The position numbers were made by a program, and so were the translations under genes. Of a stretch of 64,000 bases of DNA, positions 18,934 to 30,997 are shown piece by piece. Every line of letters starts with the position of its first letter. The stretch's first letter is position 1. The DNA lies in contig NZ_JBDOQU010000001.1 in NCBI RefSeq assembly GCF_039839375.1, positions 248,001 to 312,000 on the forward strand, in the 5' to 3' direction. The notes beneath the pieces are model-generated. The model did not search any database. It was not told the origin of the DNA and saw only the letters and a list, made by a program, of their open reading frames with translations. Origin of the DNA: JBDOQU01 sp039839375 (GTDB lineage: Bacteria > Pseudomonadota > Alphaproteobacteria > DSM-16000 > Inquilinaceae).

Positions 18934-19503
18934 TTAGCGGGCGATCTCGCCGCCGCGGCGAATCTTCTTCTGAAGCTGCATGATGCCATAGACCAGCGCC
19001 TCGGCGGTCGGCGGGCAGCCGGGGACGTAGACGTCCACGGGCACGATGCGGTCACAGCCGCGCACCACCGAATAGCTGTAATGGTAGTAGCCCCCGCCAT
19101 TGGCGCAGGACCCCATGGAGATCACCCAGCGGGGCTCCGGCATCTGGTCGTAGACCTTGCGCAGCGCCGGGGCCATCTTGTTGGTCAGCGTGCCGGCCAC
19201 GATCATCACGTCGGACTGGCGCGGGCTGGGCCGAGGGATCACGCCCAGACGGTCCAGATCGTAGCGCGCCATGTAGGCGTGGATCATCTCCACCGCGCAG
19301 CAGGCCAGGCCGAACGTCATCGGCCACAGGGACCCCGTGCGGGCCCAGGCCAGCAGATGATCGAACTTGGCGACCAGGAAGCCCTTGTCCTGAAGCTCGG
19401 CCGTGGCGCGCGCGATGATCGCGTCCTGCGCGGGGCCGGTTGGCAGGGCCGTGTCGAACTCCGCCGGCGCGGGCGCCGTGGCGGCGGAACCGCTCACTCC
19501 CAT
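18934..19503 (-). CDS. nuoB: NADH-quinone oxidoreductase subunit B
   Basis: A 189-aa subunit carrying cluster N2, the last iron-sulfur centre before quinone. The ligands are Cys68 and Cys69 (the tandem pair in GLACCAVEM), Cys133 (MGSCANGG) and Cys163 (VPGCPPT). An ATG seven codons upstream exists, but the ATG at 19503 has a strong AAGGAG Shine-Dalgarno 8 nt before it, inside the end of nuoA, so I chose it. This gives a 10-nt overlap with nuoA. Confidence 0.95.
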   Translation of the reverse strand: MGVSGSAATAPAPAEFDTALPTGPAQDAIIARATAELQDKGFLVAKFDHLLAWARTGSLWPMTFGLACCAVEMIHAYMARYDLDRLGVIPRPSPRQSDVMIVAGTLTNKMAPALRKVYDQMPEPRWVISMGSCANGGGYYHYSYSVVRGCDRIVPVDVYVPGCPPTAEALVYGIMQLQKKIRRGGEIAR

Positions 19504-19862
19504 TCCAGCGCTCCTTTCTTCCACTCATAGATGAAGCCGATGGTCAGGATGCCGAGGAACGACACCATGGACCAGAAGCCGAAAAGACCGATATCGCCCA
19601 GCGTCACCGCCCAGGGGAACAGGAAGGCGACCTCCAGGTCGAAGATGATGAACAGGATCGCGACCAGGTAGAATCGAACGTCGAACTTGGACCGGGCGTC
19701 GTCGAACGCCTCGAAGCCGCATTCGTAGGCGGAGATCTTCTCGCTGTCCGGATTCTGGTGCGCCACCAGATAGGAAGCAGCGATCATCACCACCGACAGC
19801 CCGCCGGCGATGCCAAGGAAGATCAGAATCGGGAGGTATTCCGCCAGCAGCGTTTGAGACAT
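19494..19862 (-). CDS. nuoA: NADH-quinone oxidoreductase subunit A
   Basis: A 122-aa, three-helix subunit and first gene of the complex I operon. The conserved loop SEKISAYECGFEAFDDARSKFDVRFYLVAILFIIFDLEVAF is visible between helices 1 and 2, including the Cys-containing YECGF. I chose ATG at 19862 (MSQTLLAEYLPIL), preceded by GAGG, over an upstream in-frame ATG that would add nine non-conserved residues. A candidate promoter and an 18-bp palindrome lie upstream. Confidence 0.94.
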   Translation of the reverse strand: MSQTLLAEYLPILIFLGIAGGLSVVMIAASYLVAHQNPDSEKISAYECGFEAFDDARSKFDVRFYLVAILFIIFDLEVAFLFPWAVTLGDIGLFGFWSMVSFLGILTIGFIYEWKKGALEWE

Positions 19863-19920
19863 TGGGGCGCCTCGGTTTCGGGGTTCCATTCCGTCACATA
19901 CGACCGGGAGAGAACTTCAC

Positions 19921-19938
19921 TCTTCAACCGGTTGAAGA
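19921..19938. promoter_or_regulatory. 18-bp perfect palindrome in nuoA leader
   Basis: TCTTCAACCGGTTGAAGA is its own reverse complement over all 18 bases. It lies 59 bp upstream of the nuoA ATG and downstream of the candidate -10 at 19968-19973. The CAACCGGTTG core with a central CG resembles LacI-family operators. No regulator gene is adjacent, so the protein is unknown. Confidence 0.5.
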
Positions 19939-19967
19939 CGATCCCTCGGACGGCCGCGACGGGCTTG

Positions 19968-19997
19968 TATATAGGCCCCTGACACTGGCAAGGAAAG
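19968..19997 (-). promoter_or_regulatory. Candidate sigma-70-type promoter for nuo operon
   Basis: On the minus strand a TATATA hexamer (19968-19973) is preceded 17 bp upstream by TTTCCT, a weak -35 match; TTGCCA nearby is a better hexamer but spaced too closely. It would start transcription near 19961, giving a leader of about 100 nt that includes the palindrome. This is pattern matching only. Confidence 0.3.
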
Positions 19998-20073
19998 CGA
20001 TTTCCGGCCATTGGCAGGGCGTTGCGGCCTTATGCTGCGACAGGCGCTTTAACGAAAGATTGACGAGGAGAAG

Positions 20074-20150
<77 letters not shown>

Positions 20151-20213
20151 GTATGGCGCGCGGGACGGGCTTTCTGAAAAAGCCGCCGCGAGCGCGTTCG
20201 TTCTGTCTGGAAA

Positions 20214-20290
<77 letters not shown>

Positions 20291-20425
20291 GTGGGCGATT
20301 TCCTAGAGCCGCCTTGCGGCGAGGCGCTTGAGATACTCGGTCACCCCTGCCCTGTCAAGCGGATCGGGACCGCTTTATGGGCCGAATCTTCCCGATGAAA
20401 CTTCCATATGATTCCGGGCCGGTGA

Positions 20426-20501
20426 TGGTGGGCGATGACGGGTTCGAACCGCCGACCCTCGGTGTGTAAAACCGATGCTCTGCCAGCTGAGCTAATCGCC
20501 C
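20426..20501 (-). tRNA. tRNA-Val (TAC)
   Basis: A 76-nt tRNA with encoded CCA. The acceptor GGGCGAT pairs with ATCGCCC, the D arm is AGCTCAGCTGGCAGAGC, and the anticodon arm TCGGT-TTTACAC-ACCGA gives TAC, reading valine codons. It probably belongs to a small tRNA cluster with the two tRNA-Asp genes downstream. Confidence 0.95.
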
Positions 20502-20543
20502 GTTTCCCGGGTTCCTGGGGGCCTCGCGCCGGCCCAGAACGCA

Positions 20544-20574
20544 CCAAGCCGGCCGTGATGAACGGCCGGCTTGG
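20544..20574. terminator. Hairpin terminator after hup
   Basis: A perfect 12-bp stem (CCAAGCCGGCCG and its complement) with the 7-nt loop TGATGAA lies 23 nt downstream of the hup stop, between hup and tRNA-Val. No long T run follows on the minus strand, so it may act as a bidirectional or 3'-stabilising structure. Confidence 0.6.
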
Positions 20575-20596
20575 CGGTGGCTTGAAAAGGGACGAC

Positions 20597-20869
20597 TTAG
20601 TTGACGGCGTCCTTCAGGCCCTTGCCGGCCTTGAACTTCGGCTGCTTGGAGGCGGCGATCTTGATCTTCTCGCCGGTCCGCGGGTTGCGGCCCTCCGAAG
20701 CGGCGCGCGAGGCGACGGCGAAAGTGCCGAAGCCGATCAGGCGAACTTCGTCACCCTTCTTCAGTGCAGCGCCGATTCCATCGAACACGGCGTCAACGGC
20801 TTTCGCTGCGTCGCTTTTGGAAATACCGGCGGCCTCGGCCACATGAGTGACGAGATCTTGCTTGTTCAC
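20597..20869 (-). CDS. hup: DNA-binding protein HU
   Basis: A 90-aa nucleoid protein that bends and compacts DNA as a dimer. It has the standard layout: N-terminal helices (MNKQDLVTHVAEAAGISKSDAAKAV), GFGTFAVASRAASEGRNPRTGEKIKIAAS as the beta-arm, with the intercalating Pro in RNPRTGE, and a C-terminal helix ending in KAGKGLKDAVN. The start codon is GTG at 20869, backed by a GAGGGGGG Shine-Dalgarno. It lies just downstream of lon on the same strand, as in many proteobacteria, but has its own upstream region of 199 bp. Confidence 0.95.
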   Translation of the reverse strand: MNKQDLVTHVAEAAGISKSDAAKAVDAVFDGIGAALKKGDEVRLIGFGTFAVASRAASEGRNPRTGEKIKIAASKQPKFKAGKGLKDAVN

Positions 20870-20898
20870 TTCAAGCCCCCCTCTTCAGGACTAAGAAA

Positions 20899-20926
20899 AT
20901 ATTAAGAAATACTAGTCGGATTGAAG
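20899..20926 (-). promoter_or_regulatory. Possible hup promoter
   Basis: On the minus strand a TAATAT hexamer (20899-20904) is preceded 16 bp upstream by CTTCAA. The block is AT-rich against a GC-rich background and sits about 30 bp before the hup start. Only the -10 is convincing. Confidence 0.3.
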
Positions 20927-21036
20927 ACCAGTACTATTTCAGGTCTGGCGATTTGACCGGAGCAACTCCGCTAGACTTGTGGGGCGGGAGTGTAAGCGCA
21001 CCGCGCCGCCCCGGTCAATCGTCCGAATGGCTCTCG

Positions 21037-21055
21037 ACGGCGGATTCTCCGCCGT
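21037..21055. terminator. Hairpin just downstream of lon
   Basis: ACGGCGGA and TCCGCCGT form an 8-bp stem with loop TTC, 13 nt after the lon stop. The T run that flanks it is on the plus strand, so for lon transcription it is only a stem; it may still protect or end the lon mRNA. Confidence 0.35.
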
Positions 21056-21068
21056 TTTCTGCCATTTT

Positions 21069-23477
<2,409 letters not shown>

Positions 23478-23644
23478 GAGCCTATGGCCTCTCGAGCATG
23501 GGTCGCGTGACAGGGCACGCCTTGGCGGACGGCCTCATTCTGGCCGACGCCTCGTTAACGTGGCCTTTAATGGGGGCGCTATCAAGATGTGCATGAGCGC
23601 CAGCGTGACGCCTGGGTGGTAAGGGGGCTCCCCCAGGAATCGTA

Positions 23645-23666
23645 TGGGGCGCCCGAAGACGCCCCA
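23645..23666. terminator. Hairpin downstream of clpX
   Basis: TGGGGCG and CGCCCCA form a 7-bp stem with the 8-nt loop CCCGAAGA, 29 nt after the clpX stop. It would separate clpX and lon transcription. There is no T tract on the minus strand. Confidence 0.45.
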
Positions 23667-23694
23667 AATCCTTGATCGGCGATTGTGGCGGAAC

Positions 23695-24960
<1,266 letters not shown>

Positions 24961-25123
24961 CAAAGCCCCGATTGGATACGAACGGCGCGGCTGTTGCCGT
25001 AACGCCCTTTAATCCCATGACATGGGCCTCGGCGGGCCGACGGCAACGTGTACCCGACCACAGCCACGACACCTACTCATTCAACATGAGTGTCACAGAG
25101 CGATCAACATTTAGTTAACCGCG

Positions 25124-25756
25124 TTAGTTGGACAAGCCCTTATCGTCGGCGGCCCGCTTATCCACGACATGGTCGACAAGGCCGAAGGCCTGGGCCTCCT
25201 CCGCCGACATGTAGCGGTCGCGCTCCATCGATTCCTCGATCGCCGTCAGCGTCTGGCCGGTATGCTGCACGTAGATCTCGTTCAGCCGCTGCCGGATCTT
25301 CAGGATCTCGCGCGCCTGGATGTCGATGTCCGCCGCCTGCCCCTGCGCGCCGCCGGAGGGCTGGTGGACCATCACCCGGCTGTTCGGCAGGGTGTAGCGC
25401 TTGCCGGCCGCGCCGCCGGCCAGCAGCAGCGATCCCATGCTGGCGGCCTGGCCGATACACATCGTCGACACGTCGGGCTTGATGTACTGCATCGTGTCAT
25501 AGACCGCGAGACCCGACGACACCACGCCGCCCGGCGAGTTGATGTAGAAGGAGATGTCCTTGTTCGGGTTCTCCGATTCCAGGAACAGGAGCTGCGCGCA
25601 GATCAGGCTGCCCACGGCGTCGTTGACCGGGCCGATCAGGAAGATGATCCGCTCCTTCAGCAGCCGGGAGTAGATGTCGTAGGCGCGCTCGCCCCGATTG
25701 GTCTGTTCGACGACCATCGGCACGAGAGCGTTCATGCGGGTTTCGAACTCGTTCAT
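25124..25756 (-). CDS. clpP: ATP-dependent Clp protease proteolytic subunit
   Basis: A 210-aa serine protease subunit that assembles into a tetradecameric barrel with ClpX or ClpA. The catalytic triad is visible: Ser106 in GQAASMGSLLL, His131 in VMVHQPSGGAQGQ, and Asp180 in ESMERDRYM. SFYINSPGGVVSSGLAVYD forms the substrate groove. Length is standard. It starts 54 nt after tig ends, so tig-clpP are probably cotranscribed. Confidence 0.97.
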   Translation of the reverse strand: MNEFETRMNALVPMVVEQTNRGERAYDIYSRLLKERIIFLIGPVNDAVGSLICAQLLFLESENPNKDISFYINSPGGVVSSGLAVYDTMQYIKPDVSTMCIGQAASMGSLLLAGGAAGKRYTLPNSRVMVHQPSGGAQGQAADIDIQAREILKIRQRLNEIYVQHTGQTLTAIEESMERDRYMSAEEAQAFGLVDHVVDKRAADDKGLSN

Positions 25757-25810
25757 CGTCGTCCTCGGTTGGAACTCGAAAGCCGGCGGCTTCCCTCGCC
25801 GCCGCCGGCG

Positions 25811-27334
25811 TCAGTCGGCCTTCTTCGCGGCCGGCTTCTTGGCCTTGGCGGCCGTCTTCTTCGCGGGCTTCTCCCCCGCATCCTTCTCGGCGTCCTTCTT
25901 CTCGGACGCGGCGGCCTCCTTCTTCGCCGCCGGCTTCTTGGCGGCGGCCTTCTTGGCCTTCGGCTTCTCCTCCGAAGCCTCTTCCTCGTCCGGGTCGCGC
26001 ATCAGCTCTTCCGGCGATACGGTCCGCTCCGACACCTTGGCCTGGTCGACGATGAAGTCCACCACCTTGTCCTCCAGGATCGGCGCGCGCAGGCTGTCGA
26101 CCGCCTGCGGGTTCTTCTGGAAGAACTCCAGCACCTGCCGCTCCTGGCCCGGATAGCGCCGCGCCTCGGCGATCATCGCCCGGTTCAGCTCTTCCTGGGT
26201 GATCTGTACGTCGTTGCGCCGCCCGACCTCCGACAGCAGCAGCCCCAGCCGGACCCGCCGCTCCGCGATCTTGCGATAGTCGGCCCGCAGTTCCTCCTCG
26301 GGCTTGTCCAGGTCCGGATCATGCTCGTGATGGTGGTCGGGATCGTCCTTGGTCTCCAGATGGTGCTGCCGCGCCGCCTCGATCTGCTTCCAGATGGCGT
26401 CGAACTCCATATCGACCATGCCGGCCGGCACGTCGAAGGATTCGGTCTCGGCAAGCTGGTCGAGAAGCTGGCGCTTCAGCCGCTGGCGGCTGTGCTGCTC
26501 GAACTGGCCTTCGGCCTGCCGGCGCAGCGCGTCCTTCAGCCCGTCCAGATTCTCGAAGCCCATGACCTTGCCCAGCTCGTCGTCGAGCGCGCTCTCCGCG
26601 GCCTCGCGGACTTCCTTGACCTGGATCTCGAACACCGCGTCCTTGCCGGCGACATCCTTGGCCGGATAGGCCTCCGGGAAGGTCAGGTTCAGCGTCTTGC
26701 TCTCGCCCGGCTTGACGCCGACCAGCCCTTCCTCGAAGCCGGGGATCAGGCGGTTGGAGCCCAGCTCCAGCTCGAAATCGCTGCCGGCCATCTCCGGCTT
26801 CTTCACGCCGTCGACGGAGCCCTCGAAATCGATCAGCACCTGGTCGCCATTCTTGGCGGCGCGGGCCTTCTTGACCGGCGTGAAGCGCTTCTGCTGCTCG
26901 GCCAGCTTCTTCAGCCCCTCATCGACGGCCGAATCGTCGACTTCGGCCTTCAGCCGCTCCAGCTTCAGCATCGAATAGTCCGACGGCTCCACCTCAGGCA
27001 GGATCTCCACCGCCATGGTGAATTCCAGGTCCTTGCCCTCGTCGAAGGAGGTGATCTCGATCTTCGGCTGCAGCGCCGGGCGCAGGCCGCGATCGGTCAT
27101 CGTGGTCTGGGAGGTCTCGTTGACCGTGCCTTCCAGCACCTCGCCCATCACCGACTTGCCATAGCGCTGGCGCAGGATGCCCATCGGCACCTTGCCCGGC
27201 CGGAAGCCCGGCAGGCGGACCTGACCGCCAAGCTGGGTCAGCCGGTCGGTCACCCGCTGGTCGATGTCGGCGGCGGGGACCACCACCTTGAATTCGCGAC
27301 GGAGGCCTTCGGTGCTGGTTTCGGTGACTTGCAT
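25811..27334 (-). CDS. tig: Trigger factor
   Basis: A 507-aa ribosome-bound chaperone with peptidyl-prolyl isomerase activity. The ribosome-binding signature region is LPGFRPGKVPMGILRQRYGK near residues 39-58, the FKBP domain is about 155-245, and the helical chaperone arms follow. The last 65 residues are a Lys/Ala/Glu/Asp-rich tail beyond the usual 430-450 aa end. I chose ATG at 27334 (MQVTETSTEGLRREF), the universal family start; upstream in-frame codons are not conserved. Confidence 0.95.
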   Translation of the reverse strand: MQVTETSTEGLRREFKVVVPAADIDQRVTDRLTQLGGQVRLPGFRPGKVPMGILRQRYGKSVMGEVLEGTVNETSQTTMTDRGLRPALQPKIEITSFDEGKDLEFTMAVEILPEVEPSDYSMLKLERLKAEVDDSAVDEGLKKLAEQQKRFTPVKKARAAKNGDQVLIDFEGSVDGVKKPEMAGSDFELELGSNRLIPGFEEGLVGVKPGESKTLNLTFPEAYPAKDVAGKDAVFEIQVKEVREAAESALDDELGKVMGFENLDGLKDALRRQAEGQFEQHSRQRLKRQLLDQLAETESFDVPAGMVDMEFDAIWKQIEAARQHHLETKDDPDHHHEHDPDLDKPEEELRADYRKIAERRVRLGLLLSEVGRRNDVQITQEELNRAMIAEARRYPGQERQVLEFFQKNPQAVDSLRAPILEDKVVDFIVDQAKVSERTVSPEELMRDPDEEEASEEKPKAKKAAAKKPAAKKEAAASEKKDAEKDAGEKPAKKTAAKAKKPAAKKAD

Positions 27335-27449
27335 CTGAGCGTTGCCTATTTCATCTGCGGCCCGGCGGACCGGGGTGATCCCTGTCGGTCGATGCCGGCT
27401 CGCCGCGCGGTCGGGGGAAGAAGCCATGCCAGAGGGGCATGTGAGGCGC

Positions 27450-27534
27450 TGGTGCGGGCGGAGGGACTTGAACCCCCACGACTTTCGCCACTGGAACCTA
27501 AATCCAGCGCGTCTACCAGTTCCGCCACGCCCGC
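27450..27534 (-). tRNA. tRNA-Leu (TAG)
   Basis: An 85-nt class II tRNA with a long variable arm and encoded CCA. The acceptor GCGGGCG pairs with CGCCCGC, and the anticodon arm CTGGA-TTTAGGT-TCCAG gives TAG, reading CUN codons. It lies upstream of tig on the same strand. Confidence 0.95.
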
Positions 27535-27689
27535 TCGACGCGCTCCTTCTCCCGCCGGCGCGAAGCCAGCGGAAACGGTCGGCGCGAGATGTTGCCCGGC
27601 CGCCCGAAGCGGGGTCTATAGCACAGGATTTTTCAGCCGCGATAGGATAAATCCGGCAAATCCGCCGTCGGTTTCAGCGCCCCGTTCGT

Positions 27690-28184
27690 TCAGGAGACAA
27701 CCCGGCTTTCAGCCGCAACCCCGGCATGCCCGACCAGGGCCTCCGCCTTCTCCGACAGTCGGCACCCCTTCTCCCGAAGATGGAGGATCGCCTGCCGCGC
27801 CACGTCGCGGTTGGCCGTATTCCCGATGAAGCTCGCGATCGAATCCGTGAACTCCAGCACGACGTTCCTCGTGCCGAACGTTTCCCGATAGTCGACCCGT
27901 TCCACGGCGGCATATTCTTTCCGCCGGCGCTGGATCACCCGGCATTCCACATGGTCGGGGTGCAGGACCAGAAGCGGCCAGATGCTGTTATGCGACCAGG
28001 AGAACCAGGCCACGCCCTTCCAGCCGCTGAACGCCGCCTTCAAGGGTATTCTCAGCCCTCCGCCCTCCTGCCGGATGACGGCTGATTTCGCGGCCGAGGA
28101 TTTCCGCCAGATGATGAAGGCGGCCAGGCCCGCGATCGGCAGGGCCAGGCTGAACATCACGACCCGGAAGATTTCTTCATTCAT
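27690..28184 (-). CDS. Membrane-anchored protein of unknown function
   Basis: A 164-aa protein with one N-terminal hydrophobic helix (VVMFSLALPIAGLAAFIIW, about residues 8-26) and a soluble beta-rich remainder that could be a bacterial PH-like domain (PLLVLHPDHVECRVI, followed by EYAAVERVDYRETFGTRNVVLEF). I do not recognise a family. The start at 28184 (MNEEIFRVV) puts the helix at the very N terminus; an upstream in-frame ATG would add 16 non-hydrophobic residues. Neither start has a strong ribosome site. Confidence 0.55.
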   Translation of the reverse strand: MNEEIFRVVMFSLALPIAGLAAFIIWRKSSAAKSAVIRQEGGGLRIPLKAAFSGWKGVAWFSWSHNSIWPLLVLHPDHVECRVIQRRRKEYAAVERVDYRETFGTRNVVLEFTDSIASFIGNTANRDVARQAILHLREKGCRLSEKAEALVGHAGVAAESRVVS

Positions 28185-28269
28185 CGGCGAGCGTCCGGCG
28201 CAACCTGAAGATGACCGATAATGCCCGAACACGCCTCGGAAAGAAAGTTTCTTTCCGATTTCTAGTCGC

Positions 28270-28512
28270 TCACGCGCTCATCCGCTCGGGGAAAAGCTGC
28301 CGGAAGGCCGCCAGCGACAGGGTCCGTTCGTCGGTCTCCGGCAGCGCCCTGCCCTGCCTCACGATCTGCAATCGGAAGCGGACATGGGGGATGCCGGTCC
28401 GGTCCGGCCAGACCGACATGATCTCTGCGATCTCAGCGGTCTTGCTGGGCCTTATGCGACGAAACACATCCCCCACATCAACCGTCTCAGGGGGCGTACG
28501 CCAACCGAACAT
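28270..28512 (-). CDS. Small protein of unknown function
   Basis: An 80-aa soluble protein from MFGWRTPPETVDVGDVFRRI; an upstream ATG at 28572 would give 100 aa. It looks like one beta-barrel-like unit with DVFRRIRP, VRFRLQIVRQ and a C-terminal LAAFRQLFPERM. I recall similar short proteins starting with MFGW and DVGDVFRRI in related bacteria, but no function. It is 7 nt upstream of the divergent-frame end of the NAD(P)HX repair gene region, on the same strand. Confidence 0.55.
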   Translation of the reverse strand: MFGWRTPPETVDVGDVFRRIRPSKTAEIAEIMSVWPDRTGIPHVRFRLQIVRQGRALPETDERTLSLAAFRQLFPERMSA

Positions 28513-28578
28513 CTTCGAACTCACTTCAGGTTTTGCGCCCTCTGCCGGCGCTGGGAAATTCTCTAGAGGCAAGGGATT

Positions 28579-30069
28579 CTACGACGCCCCGCCGCGTCCT
28601 GTCGATCCGCCCAGCGCGCGCAGCGTGTCCGGGATCATCCCCGGGATGTCCTCGGCGATCAGCCCGGGACCGAACCCGGCCGCCGCCGCGCCATGGACCC
28701 AGACGGCCCCGGCCGCGGCCTCGAAGGCCGACATCCCCTGGGCGATCAGCCCCGCGATCATGCCGGCCAGCACATCGCCCGCGCCGGCGGTCGCCAGCGT
28801 CGGCGGCGCGTTGGCGTTGATGACGGCGCGCCCATCCGGCGCCGCCACCACCGTATCCGCTCCCTTCAGCAGCACGACCGCCCCCGCCCGCTCCGCCGCC
28901 GCGCGCGCAATTCCCACCTTGTCGCCGCCTGCAAGGTCGGGGATCAGCCGCGCGAACTCTCCCTCATGGGGCGTCAGCACGCATTCCGCCGTCAGCCGTC
29001 CGAACAGCGGTGCGGGGTCGCCGGCGAAGCTGGTCAGAGCGTCGGCATCCAGCACGAGCCTCCGCCGGGCCTCCAGCGCCGCGATCACGAGTCCGCGCGT
29101 TTCCGCTCCGACGCCCGCGCCGGGGCCGACAAGGACCGCCGTCACTCGCTCGTCGCCCATGAGAGCCCGCCAGTCGCCGAGCGTCCGGACGATCGCCCCC
29201 GGCTCCATCGCCGCCGCGTAGACAGGCCAGACCTGCTCCGGCACGGCCAAGGTCGCCATGCCCGCGCCGATGCGCCGCGCCGCCATGACCGAAAGCCGCG
29301 CCGCGCCGGTCATCCGCGCCCCGCCCAGCACGACCGCATGGCCGCGCCGGAACTTGTGGGCGTCCGCCGCCGGGGCCGGCAGCCAGTTCAGCCATAGCGG
29401 CGGCGCGTTCTCGAACAGCGCCGGCGGCGCTTCCTCCAGCGCATCGTCCGGTATGCCGATGTCGGCCAGCACGATCTCCCCGCACAGGCCGCGCCCCGGC
29501 AGCAGCAGGTGCCCCGGCTTCTTCCGGAAGAAGGTCACCGTCAGCCCGGCCGCAAGCGCGGCGGGATCGGCAGCCCCGCTGTCGCCGTCGACGCCGCTCG
29601 GCATGTCGACCGCGACCACGGGCGTTCCCGCCGCCGCAACGCGCCTCCGCATCGCCTCGGCCGGCCCTTCAAGCGGGCGGGAGAGGCCCGCGCCGAACAG
29701 CGCGTCGATCGCCAGCCCCGCCTCCTCGGGCCGCGCATCCTCCAGCCGAATCGTCTCGCCCTCCCACCGGGCCGCCGCCAGTGCGGCATCGCCCTTGAGC
29801 CGCGACGGGTCGCCCAGCAGCGCCACGGTCACCGGCCAGGCCCGCTCCGCCAGCAGCCGCGCCGCGACGAACCCGTCGCCGCCATTGTTGCCGGGACCGC
29901 AGAGCACCAGCACCGGCCGCCGCGTCCAGCGTTTCGCGACGGCGTCCGCGACCGCTTTCCCCGCCGCCTCCATCAGGTCGATGCCGGCAGTTCCCCGGTC
30001 GATCGCCCAACGGTCGGCCCGCCGCATCCGGTCCACGGTCAGCAGGTGGAGGCGATGGCCGGCTTCCAT
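28579..30069 (-). CDS. nnr: Bifunctional NAD(P)HX epimerase/dehydratase
   Basis: A 496-aa two-domain metabolite repair enzyme. The N-terminal YjeF_N domain (about 1-215) epimerises damaged NAD(P)HX; its motif GPGNNGGDGFVAARLL binds the nucleotide. The C-terminal ribokinase-like domain (about 225-490) is the ADP- or ATP-dependent dehydratase, with GPGAGVGAETRG, LTPHEGEFARL and the catalytic-type NANAPPTLATAGAGDVLAG motif. Length matches E. coli NnrD (515 aa). It begins 4 nt after the aldolase gene ends. Confidence 0.93.
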   Translation of the reverse strand: MEAGHRLHLLTVDRMRRADRWAIDRGTAGIDLMEAAGKAVADAVAKRWTRRPVLVLCGPGNNGGDGFVAARLLAERAWPVTVALLGDPSRLKGDAALAAARWEGETIRLEDARPEEAGLAIDALFGAGLSRPLEGPAEAMRRRVAAAGTPVVAVDMPSGVDGDSGAADPAALAAGLTVTFFRKKPGHLLLPGRGLCGEIVLADIGIPDDALEEAPPALFENAPPLWLNWLPAPAADAHKFRRGHAVVLGGARMTGAARLSVMAARRIGAGMATLAVPEQVWPVYAAAMEPGAIVRTLGDWRALMGDERVTAVLVGPGAGVGAETRGLVIAALEARRRLVLDADALTSFAGDPAPLFGRLTAECVLTPHEGEFARLIPDLAGGDKVGIARAAAERAGAVVLLKGADTVVAAPDGRAVINANAPPTLATAGAGDVLAGMIAGLIAQGMSAFEAAAGAVWVHGAAAAGFGPGLIAEDIPGMIPDTLRALGGSTGRGGAS

Positions 30070-30073
30070 GACG

Positions 30074-30841
30074 TTAGCCCCTGAAGGCGTCCACCTCCGC
30101 GGCGGCGCCTCCTCTCAGCAATCCCAGATCGGCGCTGGCCACCACGAAATCGACGCCCGCCGCCGCCATCGCCGCCGGGTCGCGGCCCAGCGACGGCAGG
30201 CTGCCCAGCCATTTTCCGGTGGTCTTGATCCGCTTTTCCGCATCCAGGATCGCGCCCCTGATCTCCGGATGGTCGAATTCCCGCAGCCGGCCCAGGCTGC
30301 CCGACAGATCGTTGGGGCCGATGAACAGCATGTCGATTCCGTCGACCGCCGCGATCGATTCGATGTTGGCGAAGCCCTCCGCCGTCTCGATCTGGACAAT
30401 GATCAGAAGCTCTTCCTCCGCCTCCGCCTCATAGCGCGCGACCGCGTTCCCGTAGTCGGCGGCCCGCGCGATCGTATAGGCAACGCCCCGCCGGCCGCGC
30501 GGCGGATAGCGGCAGGCCGCCACCGCCTCCTCGGCCTCCCCGGCCGTCGAGATGGAAGGAATCATGACTCCCTCGACGCCGATATCCAGCGCCCTCTTGA
30601 GATAGATCGGGTCATTCCAGGGCACCCGCATCAGCCCGGTCGTCGGCGTGCCTGAGATGGCCTGAAGGCAGGCGATGGCGTCGGGAAAGGTGCCGGGCCC
30701 GTGCTCATGGTCCAGCATGATCGCGTCATATCCGCTGAGCGCGACCACCTCCGATATCACCGGATTGCCCGTGGTCAGCCAGCAGCCCAGGCCGGCGCGC
30801 CCGTTCTTCAGGCGGTCTTTCAGCGCGTTGCGTCGGAACAT
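30074..30841 (-). CDS. HpcH/HpaI-type class II aldolase
   Basis: A 255-aa metal-dependent aldolase of the 2-keto-3-deoxy acid type. Signature blocks are VALSGYDAIMLDHEHGPGTF (substrate loop with catalytic His), the metal ligand Glu in LIIVQIETAEGFANIE, and Asp in MLFIGPNDLSGSLG. I chose ATG at 30841 (MFRRNALKDRL); the open frame continues upstream across tRNA-His and is not coding. Substrate is unclear: relatives cleave 4-hydroxy-2-oxo acids or 2-keto-3-deoxy sugar acids. Confidence 0.88.
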   Translation of the reverse strand: MFRRNALKDRLKNGRAGLGCWLTTGNPVISEVVALSGYDAIMLDHEHGPGTFPDAIACLQAISGTPTTGLMRVPWNDPIYLKRALDIGVEGVMIPSISTAGEAEEAVAACRYPPRGRRGVAYTIARAADYGNAVARYEAEAEEELLIIVQIETAEGFANIESIAAVDGIDMLFIGPNDLSGSLGRLREFDHPEIRGAILDAEKRIKTTGKWLGSLPSLGRDPAAMAAAGVDFVVASADLGLLRGGAAAEVDAFRG

Positions 30842-30920
30842 GGCGGCGATCTTCCCTTTTCTCTCTATGGAGCCGGGAAGAAGACCTAGCCCGGATGGGC
30901 GGATCGGGAGAAGGGGAAAC

Positions 30921-30997
30921 TGGGGCGACCGATGGGACTTGAACCCACGACAACTCGGACCACAACCGAGGGCTCTACCAACTGAGCTACGGCCGCC
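30921..30997 (-). tRNA. tRNA-His (GTG)
   Basis: A 77-nt tRNA with encoded CCA and the diagnostic extra G at position -1 (30997), which faces C73 (30924). The acceptor GCGGCCG pairs with CGGTCGC, and the anticodon arm CTCGG-TTGTGGT-CCGAG gives GTG. It lies 79 bp upstream of the aldolase gene. Confidence 0.95.

Noticed and set aside
23478..23640. Heat-shock sigma-32 promoter before lon
   Set aside because: CTTGAT and CCCCCAT are present on the minus strand, but only 4 bp apart, so the spacing is wrong.
25074..25090. ACTCAT-TCAAC-ATGAGT repeat between clpX and clpP as a terminator
   Set aside because: Only 6 bp, AT-rich and without a T tract; too weak to call.
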